Positions 49,164 to 58,487 of a DNA stretch of 64,000 nt are shown here, in pieces. Both the position numbers and the translations under genes were made by a program. The stretch's first letter is position 1. Every line of letters begins with the position of its first letter. Source of the stretch: Streptomyces sp. AJS327 (GTDB lineage: Bacteria > Actinomycetota > Actinomycetes > Streptomycetales > Streptomycetaceae); NCBI RefSeq assembly GCF_013450295.1, contig NZ_SKBR01000003.1:310001-374000 (forward strand), read 5' to 3'. Below the pieces are notes generated by a model. That model saw only the letters and a list, made by a program, of their open reading frames with translations. It did no database searches and had not been told where the DNA came from.

Positions 49164-49314
49164 GGTCACGGTGGCCGGTTCCGGCGGGTGCCTGGCGCGG
49201 TGTCCTGCGGCGGCCAGTCTCCGCTGGTGAACTGGGTGTTCGGTGGAGAGCGGCCCCCGCGGCCCGTTCCGTCCGCTGTCCGCTGTCGGCCGTTCCGCCG
49301 TCGTTCGTCCGGGG

Positions 49315-50421
49315 TCAGGCTCGTGGGGTGAGTGGTCCCGCGCGGTAGCGGGTGGCGAGCGCGGCGACGGTCTCGGCCAGTGCCTCGCGGAGCGCGGGCG
49401 GGCCCAGCACCTCGACCTCCACGCCGAGCCGGAGCAGATCCCCGACGGCTATGTGCCGTGACTCCACGGGCAGTTGGACCTCCGCCCAGCCGTCGGGGCC
49501 GGGCGGGTCCGCGTGGTCCAGGGCCAGGGCACCGACCGCCCCGAACAGCATCGGCAGCAGCCGCTGTCCCCGGGACGAGAGGCGGATGTGCGCGGTGTCC
49601 TGGTGGAGTTGGGCCTCCAGACGGCGAGTGGACTCCGTCCAGTGGGCGGCCAGGTCGAACCCGGTGGGGCGGTCGAAGGTCGCGCCGGTCGGTTCGGCGG
49701 CGAGGAGCCGCGCTATCCGGTAGGTCCGCACCGGGGGAGCGTCGTCGTTCGGCGAACTCCGATGCGGGTCCGTCCCGTTGCCGGGTTCGTGGGCTGGTGC
49801 GTGGGCTGGTTCGTCGGTTGGTGCGGCGGACTGGCCGGGGCCGGGAGCGGGACGTGGGGCGGGGGTGGCGACGAGGTACCAGATCCCGCCCTTGAGGACG
49901 ACGCCGAGCGGCCGGAGGTCCCGGTGGACCTCGCCCCGCCAGCGCCGGTAGTGCACGCGCAACTCCCTCTGGTCCCAGACGGCTTGGGCCACGGTCGCGA
50001 GATGGGGCAGCCGCTCGGCCCCACGGAACCAGCCGGGGGCGTCCAGGTGGAAGCGCTCCTGGATATGCCGGGTGCGCTCGGCGAGGGCGTTCGGCAGGGC
50101 GGCCTGGAGTTTGAGCTGGGCGGTGGTGAGCGCGGCGCCGAGGCCCAGCTCGCGCGCCGGTCCCGGGACGCCGGTGAGGAAGAGCGATCCGGCCTCGGCG
50201 TCGGTGAGCCCGGTGAGCCGGGTGCGGTAGCCGTCCATCAGCCGGTAGCCGCCCTCGGGCCCGCGCTCCGCCCGTACGGGGACGCCGGAGGCGCTGAGCG
50301 CCTCGACGTCCCGGTAGACGGTGCGGACGGAGACCTCCAGCTCGGCGGCGAGCTGGGGCGCGGTCATCCGCTCGCGGTTCTGCAACAGCAGGAGCAGGGA
50401 GAGCAGTCGGTCGGCGCGCAT
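49315..50421 (-). CDS. WYL-domain transcriptional regulator (DeoR-type HTH)
   Basis: This 368-residue protein has an N-terminal winged helix (about 1-60: LLLLLQNRERMTAPQLAAELEVSVRTVYRDVEAL) and a WYL domain (about 140-320: VHYRRWRGEVHRDLRPLGVVLKGGIWYLVAT). A Pro/His/Glu-rich insert (about 188-230) splits the WYL domain. A C-terminal extension follows. WYL domains bind small ligands or nucleic acid. ATG 50421 is 14 nt from a large palindrome. The gene is divergent from a DUF3224 gene, a frequent pairing in Streptomyces, and probably controls it. Confidence 0.92.
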   Translation of the reverse strand: MRADRLLSLLLLLQNRERMTAPQLAAELEVSVRTVYRDVEALSASGVPVRAERGPEGGYRLMDGYRTRLTGLTDAEAGSLFLTGVPGPARELGLGAALTTAQLKLQAALPNALAERTRHIQERFHLDAPGWFRGAERLPHLATVAQAVWDQRELRVHYRRWRGEVHRDLRPLGVVLKGGIWYLVATPAPRPAPGPGQSAAPTDEPAHAPAHEPGNGTDPHRSSPNDDAPPVRTYRIARLLAAEPTGATFDRPTGFDLAAHWTESTRRLEAQLHQDTAHIRLSSRGQRLLPMLFGAVGALALDHADPPGPDGWAEVQLPVESRHIAVGDLLRLGVEVEVLGPPALREALAETVAALATRYRAGPLTPRA

Positions 50422-50434
50422 GACGCCATTGTGC

Positions 50435-50465
50435 GCCGTACCTGTCAGAAGGTGTCAGGTACGGC
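50435..50465. promoter_or_regulatory. Palindromic operator between WYL and DUF3224 genes
   Basis: GCCGTACCTG (50435-50444) and CAGGTACGGC (50456-50465) are exact inverted repeats around 11 nt. The centre also contains a tandem TGTCAG-AAGG-TGTCAG arrangement. The site lies 13 nt before the WYL start, so the regulator probably binds it and controls both divergent genes. Confidence 0.75.
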
Positions 50466-50524
50466 GATCAGGCTGGTCAGAGCGCCGGGCGGAGAGGCCG
50501 CACGGCGAGTGAGAGAGGCGAGCC

Positions 50525-51079
50525 ATGTCCGAGACCCGTACCGTCCGAGCCGAAGCCGTCACCGCGCCCACCGCCGAGTCCGGTGCCGGGACCAGCACCG
50601 CGTCCGCCACCGAGCCCGCGTCCGCCACCGAGCCGGGGGCCGTCCGCACCGGCGGGCGCTTCGGGTACGCCGACTGGCGGGAGACGGTGCTCGGCTCCGA
50701 GGAGGCCCGTCCGAGGATGGCCCACGCCTCGGTCGTGAACAGTTTCCGCGGCGGCATCGTGGCGCCGGACACCACCTGCGAGTACAGCATCGTCTACGTC
50801 GACGAGCCCACGGGGGACGACCGGGTCGCGGGGGCGACCGGGACCTTCACCGGGATGCAGCGCTTCGTGGGCCAACTCGACGGGCGCGAGGGGAGTTTCG
50901 TGGTCGAGGAGCGGGGCGGTTTCGACGCGGAGTCCACGGTCAGCTGCCGTTTCGAGGTGGTTTCCGGCTCCGGCACGGGGGCGCTCACCGGGCTGCGGGG
51001 CACCGGCGAGTTCGTGGCCCGGCACGGTGAGCGGTCCATCGCCTACACCTTCGACTACACCCTGCCGACGGCCGGTTGA
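50525..51079 (+). CDS. DUF3224-family protein
   Basis: This 184-residue protein has a Thr/Ala/Ser-rich head (about 1-42), then the DUF3224 beta-barrel: SVVNSFRGGIVAPDTTCEYSIVYVDE, GATGTFTGMQRFVGQLDGREGSFVVEERGGF, and GTGALTGLRGTGEF. The fold is a lipocalin/allene-oxide-cyclase-like barrel with an unknown ligand. ATG 50525 follows GAGAGAGGCGAGCC. It is the likely target of the divergent WYL regulator. Confidence 0.88.
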   Translation: MSETRTVRAEAVTAPTAESGAGTSTASATEPASATEPGAVRTGGRFGYADWRETVLGSEEARPRMAHASVVNSFRGGIVAPDTTCEYSIVYVDEPTGDDRVAGATGTFTGMQRFVGQLDGREGSFVVEERGGFDAESTVSCRFEVVSGSGTGALTGLRGTGEFVARHGERSIAYTFDYTLPTAG

Positions 51080-51188
51080 CGACCGACGACCAGCCGTCCC
51101 GCCGCATCGCCGACCCGTTGGCCTCTCGGGCTGGCGTGGCCGGAGGGTCGGGACGGGGGCGGTGACCTCGGGGTGGCGGTGGCCAGGG

Positions 51189-51776
51189 TCAGAGGCCGGG
51201 GGCGCCCCAGACGGGGAACCAGCGGGAGAGGTCCTTCTCCAGGGGCAGTTCCTTGGAGAGCAGTCCGCGCACCTGGAGCTCCAGCGCGTTGTCGCGCTTC
51301 TCGGTGGCGCCGGGGAGCGGGGCGAACGGGTAGAAGCTGCCCCGCTTGTAGAGGTAGACGAGGGCCAGTGTGCGGTCCCCCTCCGGCTCGTCGAACTCCA
51401 CGAGGGAGCAGAGCAGTTGGGGTCCGAACCCGGCCTCCGTGAGCAGGGAGTTCACGGCGTGCAGATCGGTGACGAGGGACGAGGTGTCGCCGCGCTCCTG
51501 CCGGGCGAGCAGCCAGGTGTACCCGTACTCGTCCTGCGTGAACTCGACGGGGATACCGCCGCTTTCCACGTCGGTGTTCAGCAACTCCCGTACCTCGTGC
51601 TGGAGCTGGATGAAGGCTCCGCCCTCGACGCTGGCGAAGCAGACCGCGCCCACCCCGGTGGGTTCGAGGCCCACCCCCGCCTTCAGCGTCAACGCCGCTG
51701 AGGGCAGGGAGAACAGCTGGTCGAGGTCGGGGCGGGCCGGTTTGCTGCGGCCCAGGATCGAGTCGAGGAAACCCAC
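51189..51776 (-). CDS. pspAB: PspA-associated protein PspAB
   Basis: This 195-residue protein starts MGFLDSILGRSKPARPDLDQLF, the typical PspAB opening, followed by GAVCFASVEGGAFIQLQHEV and YLYKRGSFYPFAPLPGATEKRDN. It has no membrane helix. Actinobacterial PspAB genes accompany htpX or the phage-shock protein PspA and are thought to act in envelope-stress protection. Its biochemical role is unknown. ATG 51776 is chosen by family alignment from memory. It lies 162 nt after htpX on the same strand, so the two are probably co-transcribed. Confidence 0.88.
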   Translation of the reverse strand: MGFLDSILGRSKPARPDLDQLFSLPSAALTLKAGVGLEPTGVGAVCFASVEGGAFIQLQHEVRELLNTDVESGGIPVEFTQDEYGYTWLLARQERGDTSSLVTDLHAVNSLLTEAGFGPQLLCSLVEFDEPEGDRTLALVYLYKRGSFYPFAPLPGATEKRDNALELQVRGLLSKELPLEKDLSRWFPVWGAPGL

Positions 51777-51938
51777 GGGAATCCCTGCCTTTCGTCCGGT
51801 GGAGGGGCCAGGCCCCCGGTGGAGGGGAGGTCGTCAGTGGCGGAGGGCTCCCACCCGCGACGGCGGAAGGGGGCGGAAACGGGGGGGGGAGGGATCGGGG
51901 ACGGGAGGCGGGACGGACGGGCGGCCGGGCGCGGTTCC

Positions 51939-52832
51939 TCACTGGCCGAGCTGGCTGGATATCCGCCCGAGCTGGTCGAGGCGGCGCTCCAGCGGCGGGT
52001 GGGAGGAGAGCAGCGTTGCCATGCTCTGCCCGGAGAGGGCGGGCACGAAGTAGAAGGCGTTGAACGGCTCGGCCTGCCGCAGGTCCCGGGTGGGGATGCG
52101 CGACATCTCGCCGCTGATCTTCGTCAGCGCGGCGCCGAGCGCCGAGGGCCTCCCGGTCAGCAGGGCGCCCGCGCGGTCGGCGGACAGCTCGCGGTAGCGG
52201 GAGAGCAGCCGGGTCAGCAGGAAGCTGATGACGTAGACGACGACGCTGATCAGCGGGATCAGCAGAAGCAGCAGGTTCGCGTTGTTGTCCCGGGAGCGCC
52301 CCAGGCCGCTGAAGAGCGCGACCCGGGTCATCAGCCCGGCCAGCACGCCGAGGAACGAGGCGATCGTCATCACCGCGACGTCCCGGTGCGCGACGTGCGA
52401 CAGCTCGTGCGCGAGCACGCCCTCCAGCTCCTCGGGTTCGAGCCTGCGCAGCAGGCCGGTCGTCGCGCACACCATGGAGTTGCGCTGGTTTCGGCCGGTG
52501 GCGAAGGCGTTCGGCACGTCGGTGTCCGCGATGGCCACCCGGGGTTTGGGCATGTTGGCCAGCGCGCAGAGCCGGTCGACGGCGCCGTGCAGTTCGGGGG
52601 CCTGGGCGGGGGTGACCTCCCGGGCGCCCATGCTGAAGGCCGCGATCCGGTCGCTGAACCAGAACTGCGCGACGAACAGCCCGCCCGCGAACACCAGGAT
52701 CAGCGGCCAGGCCCGGCCCAGCACCGCGATGAGCACGCCCACGAAGACCACGTAGAGCAGCCCGATCAGGAACATGGTGGTCACCATGCGGCGGGTCAGT
52801 CCCCGGTCGGGGGCGAAGCGGGTGCGCGCCAT
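51939..52832 (-). CDS. htpX: Membrane zinc metalloprotease HtpX
   Basis: This 297-residue protein has two N-terminal membrane helices (about 16-35, 40-58), the zinc motif HELSH (about 142-146) with the third ligand Glu in RYRELSADRAGAL (about 220), two further hydrophobic stretches (about 155-210), and a SSHPPLERRLDQL tail. HtpX degrades misfolded membrane proteins. ATG 52832 follows CGAGGAGAGCC. It is paired with PspAB downstream, a conserved actinobacterial arrangement. Confidence 0.95.
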   Translation of the reverse strand: MARTRFAPDRGLTRRMVTTMFLIGLLYVVFVGVLIAVLGRAWPLILVFAGGLFVAQFWFSDRIAAFSMGAREVTPAQAPELHGAVDRLCALANMPKPRVAIADTDVPNAFATGRNQRNSMVCATTGLLRRLEPEELEGVLAHELSHVAHRDVAVMTIASFLGVLAGLMTRVALFSGLGRSRDNNANLLLLLIPLISVVVYVISFLLTRLLSRYRELSADRAGALLTGRPSALGAALTKISGEMSRIPTRDLRQAEPFNAFYFVPALSGQSMATLLSSHPPLERRLDQLGRISSQLGQ

Positions 52833-53365
52833 GGGGCTCTCCTCGGAACGGATCGGCGACGGTCGGCGACGGGCTGTTCCGCCGATGGCTCCGGACCAAC
52901 CCGTCGCGGTCCCGCCGGGCCTCCCGGGACGGAGACCGTCTCTCCTGGTCAGCGGGGTGGAAGGTCGTCCGTGGCCATCGGTCTCGGCCCTTGCCACGGT
53001 CCGTCTCCCAGCTCCGCCCGACGGCCGGTGGCTTTCGGATCGGCCTCCGCTCCTCTCTACTCTCCTCTATACGGCATAAAGGGACGCTATGGAGTACTGA
53101 GGGGCGAACTACCGCGATAACGACACGGAGCGCGCGGGTCCGGTCACTCCGCGCGAGCGTCCGCACGCTCGGTCACCGAGCGCGCGCGGTACGGGGAGGC
53201 CGGGCGGAATCGTGCGGAGTCGCGTGGGGCGGTCGCTGTGCGGGCCGCACGGCGGGGCCGGCCGGGCGGGTTCCGGGGCGGCTGGCGCGTGGTGGAGGAG
53301 GTGGGGAGCCGCGTCCCGGACGTACGTCTCCGCACCTCTGTTCTGATATGCGTCAGGATGGAGCC
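52833..53365. other. Divergent intergenic region with an AT-rich patch
   Basis: The 533-nt interval between divergent htpX and the Cof-type phosphatase holds no supportable gene. An unusual AT-richer patch at 53058-53096 (CTATACGGCATAAAGGG) is the most promoter-like stretch and could serve either direction. Confidence 0.4.
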
Positions 53366-54610
53366 GTGACTCACCCGTCTTCCCACCCCGCCCCGGACCC
53401 GTCACCGGCCCTGTCCGCCACCCCGCTCCCCCGCTCCCCGGCGCCCGCCCCGGGATCGCCCACGCCCGGGCCGTCCGCGCCCGGCGGTCCCCGTGCCCAC
53501 ACCAGCCCGGTGGTTCCGCCCGGTGGAGTGGCGCGGCCCCGGCTGATCGCGACCGATCTGGACGGCACCCTGCTGCGGGACGACCACACGGTGTCCCCGC
53601 GCACCCTGGCCGCGCTCGCGGCGGCGGAGGTCGCGGGGATCGAGGTGTTCTTCGTCACGGGGCGCCCGCCCCGCTGGATGGACGTCGTCAGCCGCCACGT
53701 CCATGAGCACGGGCTCGCGATCTGCGGCAACGGCGCCGCCCTCGTGGACCTCCGTGGGGGCGGCCGTGTCGTGGAGCTGCGACCCCTGGGCGAGCCCGAG
53801 GCGCTGACGGTGGTGCACGCGCTGCGCGCGGCGATGCCCGGGGTGACCTTCGCCGTCGAGCGGGTCAGCGGCATCCGGTACGAGCCCGGCTACCCGCCGT
53901 TCTTCGCGGACCCGGCGCACGTCTTCACCCCCGTCGAGCAGCTCCTCGCCACCGAGACGACGGCCACCCACCCGGGCGGCACGCTTCCGGGCGCCGCGGC
54001 TCCCTCGACACCGGCCCTCGCGGAGACGGATGCGCGGTCGGGCCCGGCCGCCACCCCCCTCCGCGACGCGGCACCCCGTGAGGCGGTGTCCGACGACGCG
54101 GCAACCGGTGCCGTGCCGGACGTGGAGGCCGACGCCGTGCTGGAGGCCGCGGCCGACGGGGGCGGTGCGGCGGCCGAGCGCGCGGCGCGCGGTCCCGTTC
54201 CCGCCGAGGGGAGCGTCCACCTCCACGGCGCCGGGTACGACGGGGTGTTGAAGCTGCTCGCCTACCATCCGGAGCTGGAACCGGACGAGTTCCTGGAGCT
54301 GGCACGTCAAGTGGCGGGCGCGCACGCAGAGTTCACCCGGTCCAGCGAGATGTCGTTCCTGGAGATCAGCGGGCGCGGCGTCAGCAAGGCCAGCACCCTC
54401 GCGGACTGCTGCGCCGAGCGCGGCATCCGACCCGAGGAGGTCGTCGCCTTCGGGGACATGCCCAACGATCTGGCGATGCTGAGCTGGGCCGGTACCTCCT
54501 ACGCCATGGCCAACGCCCATCCCCTGGTGCGCCGTTCGACCACCCACCAGGCCGCCTCCAACCAGGAGGACGGCGTGGCCCAGGTCATCGAGTCCCTGCT
54601 GCCCCGCTGA
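53366..54610 (+). CDS. Cof-type HAD phosphatase with a large cap insertion
   Basis: This is a 414-residue protein. Residues 1-55 are Pro/Ala/Ser-rich. The HAD core starts at IATDLDGTLLRDDHTVS (nucleophile Asp64), then FFVTGRPPRWM, and ends with VVAFGDMPNDLAML (363-368). The cap domain (about 130-325) is broken by an 85-residue low-complexity insert (about 198-283, Ala/Thr/Glu/Asp-rich) not expected in the family. Cof enzymes dephosphorylate small phosphorylated metabolites such as sugar phosphates. GTG 53366 follows GGATGGAGCC; ATG 53348 is an in-frame alternative. The insert is probably a tolerated surface loop. Confidence 0.88.
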   Translation: MTHPSSHPAPDPSPALSATPLPRSPAPAPGSPTPGPSAPGGPRAHTSPVVPPGGVARPRLIATDLDGTLLRDDHTVSPRTLAALAAAEVAGIEVFFVTGRPPRWMDVVSRHVHEHGLAICGNGAALVDLRGGGRVVELRPLGEPEALTVVHALRAAMPGVTFAVERVSGIRYEPGYPPFFADPAHVFTPVEQLLATETTATHPGGTLPGAAAPSTPALAETDARSGPAATPLRDAAPREAVSDDAATGAVPDVEADAVLEAAADGGGAAAERAARGPVPAEGSVHLHGAGYDGVLKLLAYHPELEPDEFLELARQVAGAHAEFTRSSEMSFLEISGRGVSKASTLADCCAERGIRPEEVVAFGDMPNDLAMLSWAGTSYAMANAHPLVRRSTTHQAASNQEDGVAQVIESLLPR

Positions 54611-54712
54611 CCCACCGCCACCGCCCCGGCCTCTGGTGCCCGGGCATCCCGGCCCCCAGGCATCCTCGCCCTCGCCCTCGGTGCCTCGGCCCGTCCGGTC
54701 CGTGCGGCCGTC

Positions 54713-57700
54713 TCACGCGACCGGCGCGCGGGGGCCCAGCTGCCGGGTGTCCGGTCGGCGGGGCTCCCGCTCCGGGGCCGGTCCACGTGGCCCCGGCCCG
54801 TCCGGTTCCGGAGGGGCGGCGACGGCCGCCTCGCGGTCCAGCATCGCGCGGAATGGCCCCTCGGATGCGGCGAGTTCGCGGTACGTCCCGCGTTGCGCGG
54901 TCCGGCCCGAGCGGTCCAGGACGATCACCTCGTCCACCGTGGAGAGCCCCTGGAGACGGTGGGTGATCAGCACCGTGGTGCGGCCCTCCGTCGCCGCCAG
55001 CAGGTCGGCGGTGAGCGCGTCCGCCGTGGGCAGGTCCAGGTGCTCGGCCGGTTCGTCCAGGACCAGCACGGGGAAGTCCGCGAGGAGCGCCCGGGCGAGG
55101 GCGAGCCGCTGCCGCTGCCCCCCGGACAGCCGGGCGCCGTGCTCCCCGACGTCCGTGTCCAGCCCCTCCGGCAGGGTGCCGACCCAGTCGTCGAGCCGTG
55201 CGGCGGCCAGCGCGGCGCGCAGCTCCGCGTCCCCGGCGGTGGGGCGTGCCAGCCGCAGGTTCTCCCGGAGCGTGCTGTCGAAGAGGTGCGCGTCCTGGGC
55301 GCAGAGCCCGACGAACCGGCGGACCGCGTCCGAGGGGAGCCGTCCGGCGGGCACCCCGCCGAGCAGGTAGGTGCCGTCCTCCGGGTCGAGGAAGCGCAAC
55401 AGGGCGTGCGCCAGCGTGGTCTTGCCGGAACCCGAGGGGCCGAGCACCGCGACCCGCCGACCCGGCTCCAGCTCCAGGCTGAAGTCCCGTAGTGCCGGGG
55501 CGGGTTGATCGGGGTGGCGGACGGTCAGCCCGCGCACCGAGAGCGGGAACGGAGAGACGGGCGGCTCCGCCGCGCCAGTGGTCCGCGTCAACGCACCGGT
55601 GTGGCCCGGCCGGAGGGACGAACCCTCCGACGCGTCCTCCGGAGCGGTCAACGACCGGCCGCTGTCCTGGGGTTCGGTGATCGGGTCGGGCGCGTCCAGC
55701 ACCTCCCGTACGCGCTCCGCCGAGCGGCGGGTGCGCTGGCGCTGCTGGACGGCGAGCGGCAGACCCGTGACGGCCTCGAAGGCGGCGAGCGCGGTGAGCA
55801 CCGCGGCCGCCAGCCACACCCCCTCCAGCTGGCCGTTCGCGACGGCGGTGACCCCCACCCAGGCCACGGCGGTCACCGTCAGTCCGGCGGTGAGGGCGCT
55901 GAGCCCGGCGGCCAGGCCGGTCAGCGCCGAGGAGCGGGCGGCGAGCCCAGTGAGCTGGGCGTCGGCGGCGCCCGCCGTCCGCATCCGGGCGCCGAGCGCG
56001 CCGTAGACGGTCAACTCCGCGGTGCCGGTGAGCAGATCGAGTACGCGGGTACCCAGGTCGCCGCGGAGGGGGGCGAGTCGGCCCTCGGTACGGCGGGAGA
56101 GCCGCGCGGTCAGCGCGGGTACGCCGACACCGGCGAGCAGCAGCCCGACGGCGAGCAGCGCCCCGGCCTCGGGCAGCAGCCAGCCGGTGAACCCGACGGC
56201 CGCGAGGCTGACGACGAGCGCGGCGGCGGCGGGCAACAGCCAGCGCAGGAAGTAGTCCTGGAGCGCCTCGACGTCCCGCACCAGCCGGGTGAGCAGATCG
56301 CCGTCCCGGCTGCCCCGCAGCCCGGCGGGCGCGAGCCGCTCCAGCCGCCGGTAGACGTGGACGCGCAGGTCGGCCAGGACGCGCAGGGCCGCGTCGTGGG
56401 AGACGAGGCGCTCGCCGTAGCGGAAGACCGCCCGTCCGATACCGAAGGCGCGGGTCAGGGTGACGGCCACCATCAGGTAGAGCACCGGGGGCTGTTCGGC
56501 GGCGCGGGAGATCAACCAGCCCGAGGTCGCCATCAACGCGACGCCGCTGCCCAGCGCGAGGGCCCCGAGCAGCAGCGCCAGCGCCAGACGGCCCCGCAAC
56601 GGGCGTGCGGCGGCGCGGACCTGGGCCAGCGGACCGCCCACACGTCCGTCCCCGTCGGCGGTTCCGTCCCCGCTCGCGTCCCCGCTCTTGGCGGGGTCCG
56701 TGTCGGCCTTCCGGGAAGCGGCACGGGCGTCCGCGCCCGCGCCTGGGTCCGGGTCCGCGCCCGTCCCCGCGTCCGCCGTCGCCTCCGCCAACGTGCCCGC
56801 GCGCACCGGCCCGTTCGCGTCCGGGACGGGGGGTGTGGCGGGCGCGAGGCGCACGACGCGGTCGGCGATCCCGAGCAGTGCGGGACGGTGCGCGACGAGC
56901 AACACCGTGCGCCCGGCGGCGAGTCGGCGGACGGCGTCCACCACGGCGGCCTCGGTGGCGCCGTCCAGTGCGGCGGTCGCCTCGTCGAGTACCAGAAGCG
57001 GCCGGTCGGCGAGGAACGCCCGGGCCAGCGCCACCCGTTGGCGCTGACCAGCGGAGAGACCGGCGCCGCGCTCGCCCAGCACCGTCGTGGGGGAGACATC
57101 CTCGGCGGCCGCCTGCCGCAGCGCCTCCGCGACCTCCGGGTCGCTCGCGGTGGGCCGGGCGAGCCGCACGTTGTCCGCGACGGTCCCGGCGAACAGCCCC
57201 GGTCGTTGCGGCAGCCAGGCGATCTGCCGGTGCCAGGAGGCCGGGTCGATCGCGGCCAGGTCCGTGCCGTCCACCAACACCCGCCCGGCAGCCGGTTGTT
57301 CGAAGCCAAGGACGGTGTTGAGCAGCGTGGTCTTGCCCGCACCCGAGGGGCCGACCAGGGCGACGGTCTCCCCGGGATGGACGGTGAGGCTGGTACGGGA
57401 CAGCGAGTCGAGGTCCCGGCCCGGGTGCCGGACGGTGACGCCGTCCAGGGTGAGCGGCGCGAACCGTACGTCGGGAGCGGGCAGTTGGGCGGTGCCGTCC
57501 TGCCGCGCGCCGCCCCGGCGCGGCGGAGCCTCCAGCACGTCGAAGACCTGCCCGGCGGCGGCCAGCCCCTCGGCCGCCGCGTGGTACTGGGCGCCGACCT
57601 GCCGCAGCGGCAGGTACGCCTCGGGCGCGAGGATCAGCACCACCAGCCCGGTGCGCAGGTCGAGTTCGCCGTGCACCAGCCGCATTCCGATGCTGACGGC

Positions 57701-58477
57701 GACGAGGGCGACGGAGATGGTGGCGAGCAGTTCCAGCGCGAAGGAGGACAGGAAGGCGAGCCGCAGGGTGCGCAGGGTGGCGCGCCGGTAGTCGGCGGTG
57801 ACGGCGCGGATTCCGGCGGCCTGCGCCCCGGACCGTCCGAAGACCTTCAGGGTGGGCAGCCCGGCGACGACGTCCAGGAAGTGCCCGGAGAGCCGGGAGA
57901 GTTGACGCCACCGCCGGTCCATGTGGGCCTGGGTGGCCCAGCCGATCAGCGTCATGAAGACGGGGATGAGCGGCAGGGTGCCCGCGATGATGGCGGCGGA
58001 GATCCAGTCGGCTCCGACGACGCGGGCCAGTACCGCGACGGGTACCACCACGGCCAGCCCGAGTTGGGGCAGGTAGCGGGCGAAGTAGTCGTCCAGCGCG
58101 TCGATGCCCCGGGTGGCGAGGGTGGCCAGTTCGCCGGTGCGCTGCTGGCTGAGCCAGCCGGGTCCGAGCGCGGTGGCGTGCGTCAGCAGACGGGTGCGCA
58201 GCTCCGACTTGACGGCGGCGCTGCTGCGGTGCGCGGCGAGTTCGGTCAGCCAGGAGACCAGCGCGCGGCCGAGCGAGACGGCGGCGAGCAGCAGCAGCGG
58301 CTCGCGCAGCTCCCCGGCGTCCGCGCCCTCGTCGACGGCGCGGACCACGATCTCGGCGATCAGTGTCGCCTGGGCGATGACGAGGAGCGCGCCGAGCAGC
58401 CCGAGCGCCACGGAGGCCGCCAGGAAGCCCCGGGTCGCGCGGGCGTACCGGAGCAGACGCGGATCGACGGGTCGCAC
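54713..58477 (-). CDS. cydCD: Fused CydD-CydC ABC exporter for cytochrome bd assembly
   Basis: This 1254-residue protein is two ABC half-transporters in one chain, the Streptomyces arrangement. Half 1 has about six helices (1-315), Walker A GPSGAGKTT (about 376-384), signature LSAGQRQRVALARAFL and Walker B LLVLDEATAALD. Half 2 has helices (about 610-900), Walker A GPSGSGKTT (about 1012-1020), LSGGQRQRLALARALL and VLVLDEPAEHLD. CydDC exports glutathione/cysteine or haem-related thiols needed to assemble cytochrome bd. GTG 58477 follows GGGAGGCGCC and lies 10 nt after cydB. Confidence 0.96.
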   Translation of the reverse strand: MRPVDPRLLRYARATRGFLAASVALGLLGALLVIAQATLIAEIVVRAVDEGADAGELREPLLLLAAVSLGRALVSWLTELAAHRSSAAVKSELRTRLLTHATALGPGWLSQQRTGELATLATRGIDALDDYFARYLPQLGLAVVVPVAVLARVVGADWISAAIIAGTLPLIPVFMTLIGWATQAHMDRRWRQLSRLSGHFLDVVAGLPTLKVFGRSGAQAAGIRAVTADYRRATLRTLRLAFLSSFALELLATISVALVAVSIGMRLVHGELDLRTGLVVLILAPEAYLPLRQVGAQYHAAAEGLAAAGQVFDVLEAPPRRGGARQDGTAQLPAPDVRFAPLTLDGVTVRHPGRDLDSLSRTSLTVHPGETVALVGPSGAGKTTLLNTVLGFEQPAAGRVLVDGTDLAAIDPASWHRQIAWLPQRPGLFAGTVADNVRLARPTASDPEVAEALRQAAAEDVSPTTVLGERGAGLSAGQRQRVALARAFLADRPLLVLDEATAALDGATEAAVVDAVRRLAAGRTVLLVAHRPALLGIADRVVRLAPATPPVPDANGPVRAGTLAEATADAGTGADPDPGAGADARAASRKADTDPAKSGDASGDGTADGDGRVGGPLAQVRAAARPLRGRLALALLLGALALGSGVALMATSGWLISRAAEQPPVLYLMVAVTLTRAFGIGRAVFRYGERLVSHDAALRVLADLRVHVYRRLERLAPAGLRGSRDGDLLTRLVRDVEALQDYFLRWLLPAAAALVVSLAAVGFTGWLLPEAGALLAVGLLLAGVGVPALTARLSRRTEGRLAPLRGDLGTRVLDLLTGTAELTVYGALGARMRTAGAADAQLTGLAARSSALTGLAAGLSALTAGLTVTAVAWVGVTAVANGQLEGVWLAAAVLTALAAFEAVTGLPLAVQQRQRTRRSAERVREVLDAPDPITEPQDSGRSLTAPEDASEGSSLRPGHTGALTRTTGAAEPPVSPFPLSVRGLTVRHPDQPAPALRDFSLELEPGRRVAVLGPSGSGKTTLAHALLRFLDPEDGTYLLGGVPAGRLPSDAVRRFVGLCAQDAHLFDSTLRENLRLARPTAGDAELRAALAAARLDDWVGTLPEGLDTDVGEHGARLSGGQRQRLALARALLADFPVLVLDEPAEHLDLPTADALTADLLAATEGRTTVLITHRLQGLSTVDEVIVLDRSGRTAQRGTYRELAASEGPFRAMLDREAAVAAPPEPDGPGPRGPAPEREPRRPDTRQLGPRAPVA

Positions 58478-58487
58478 GGCGCCTCCC

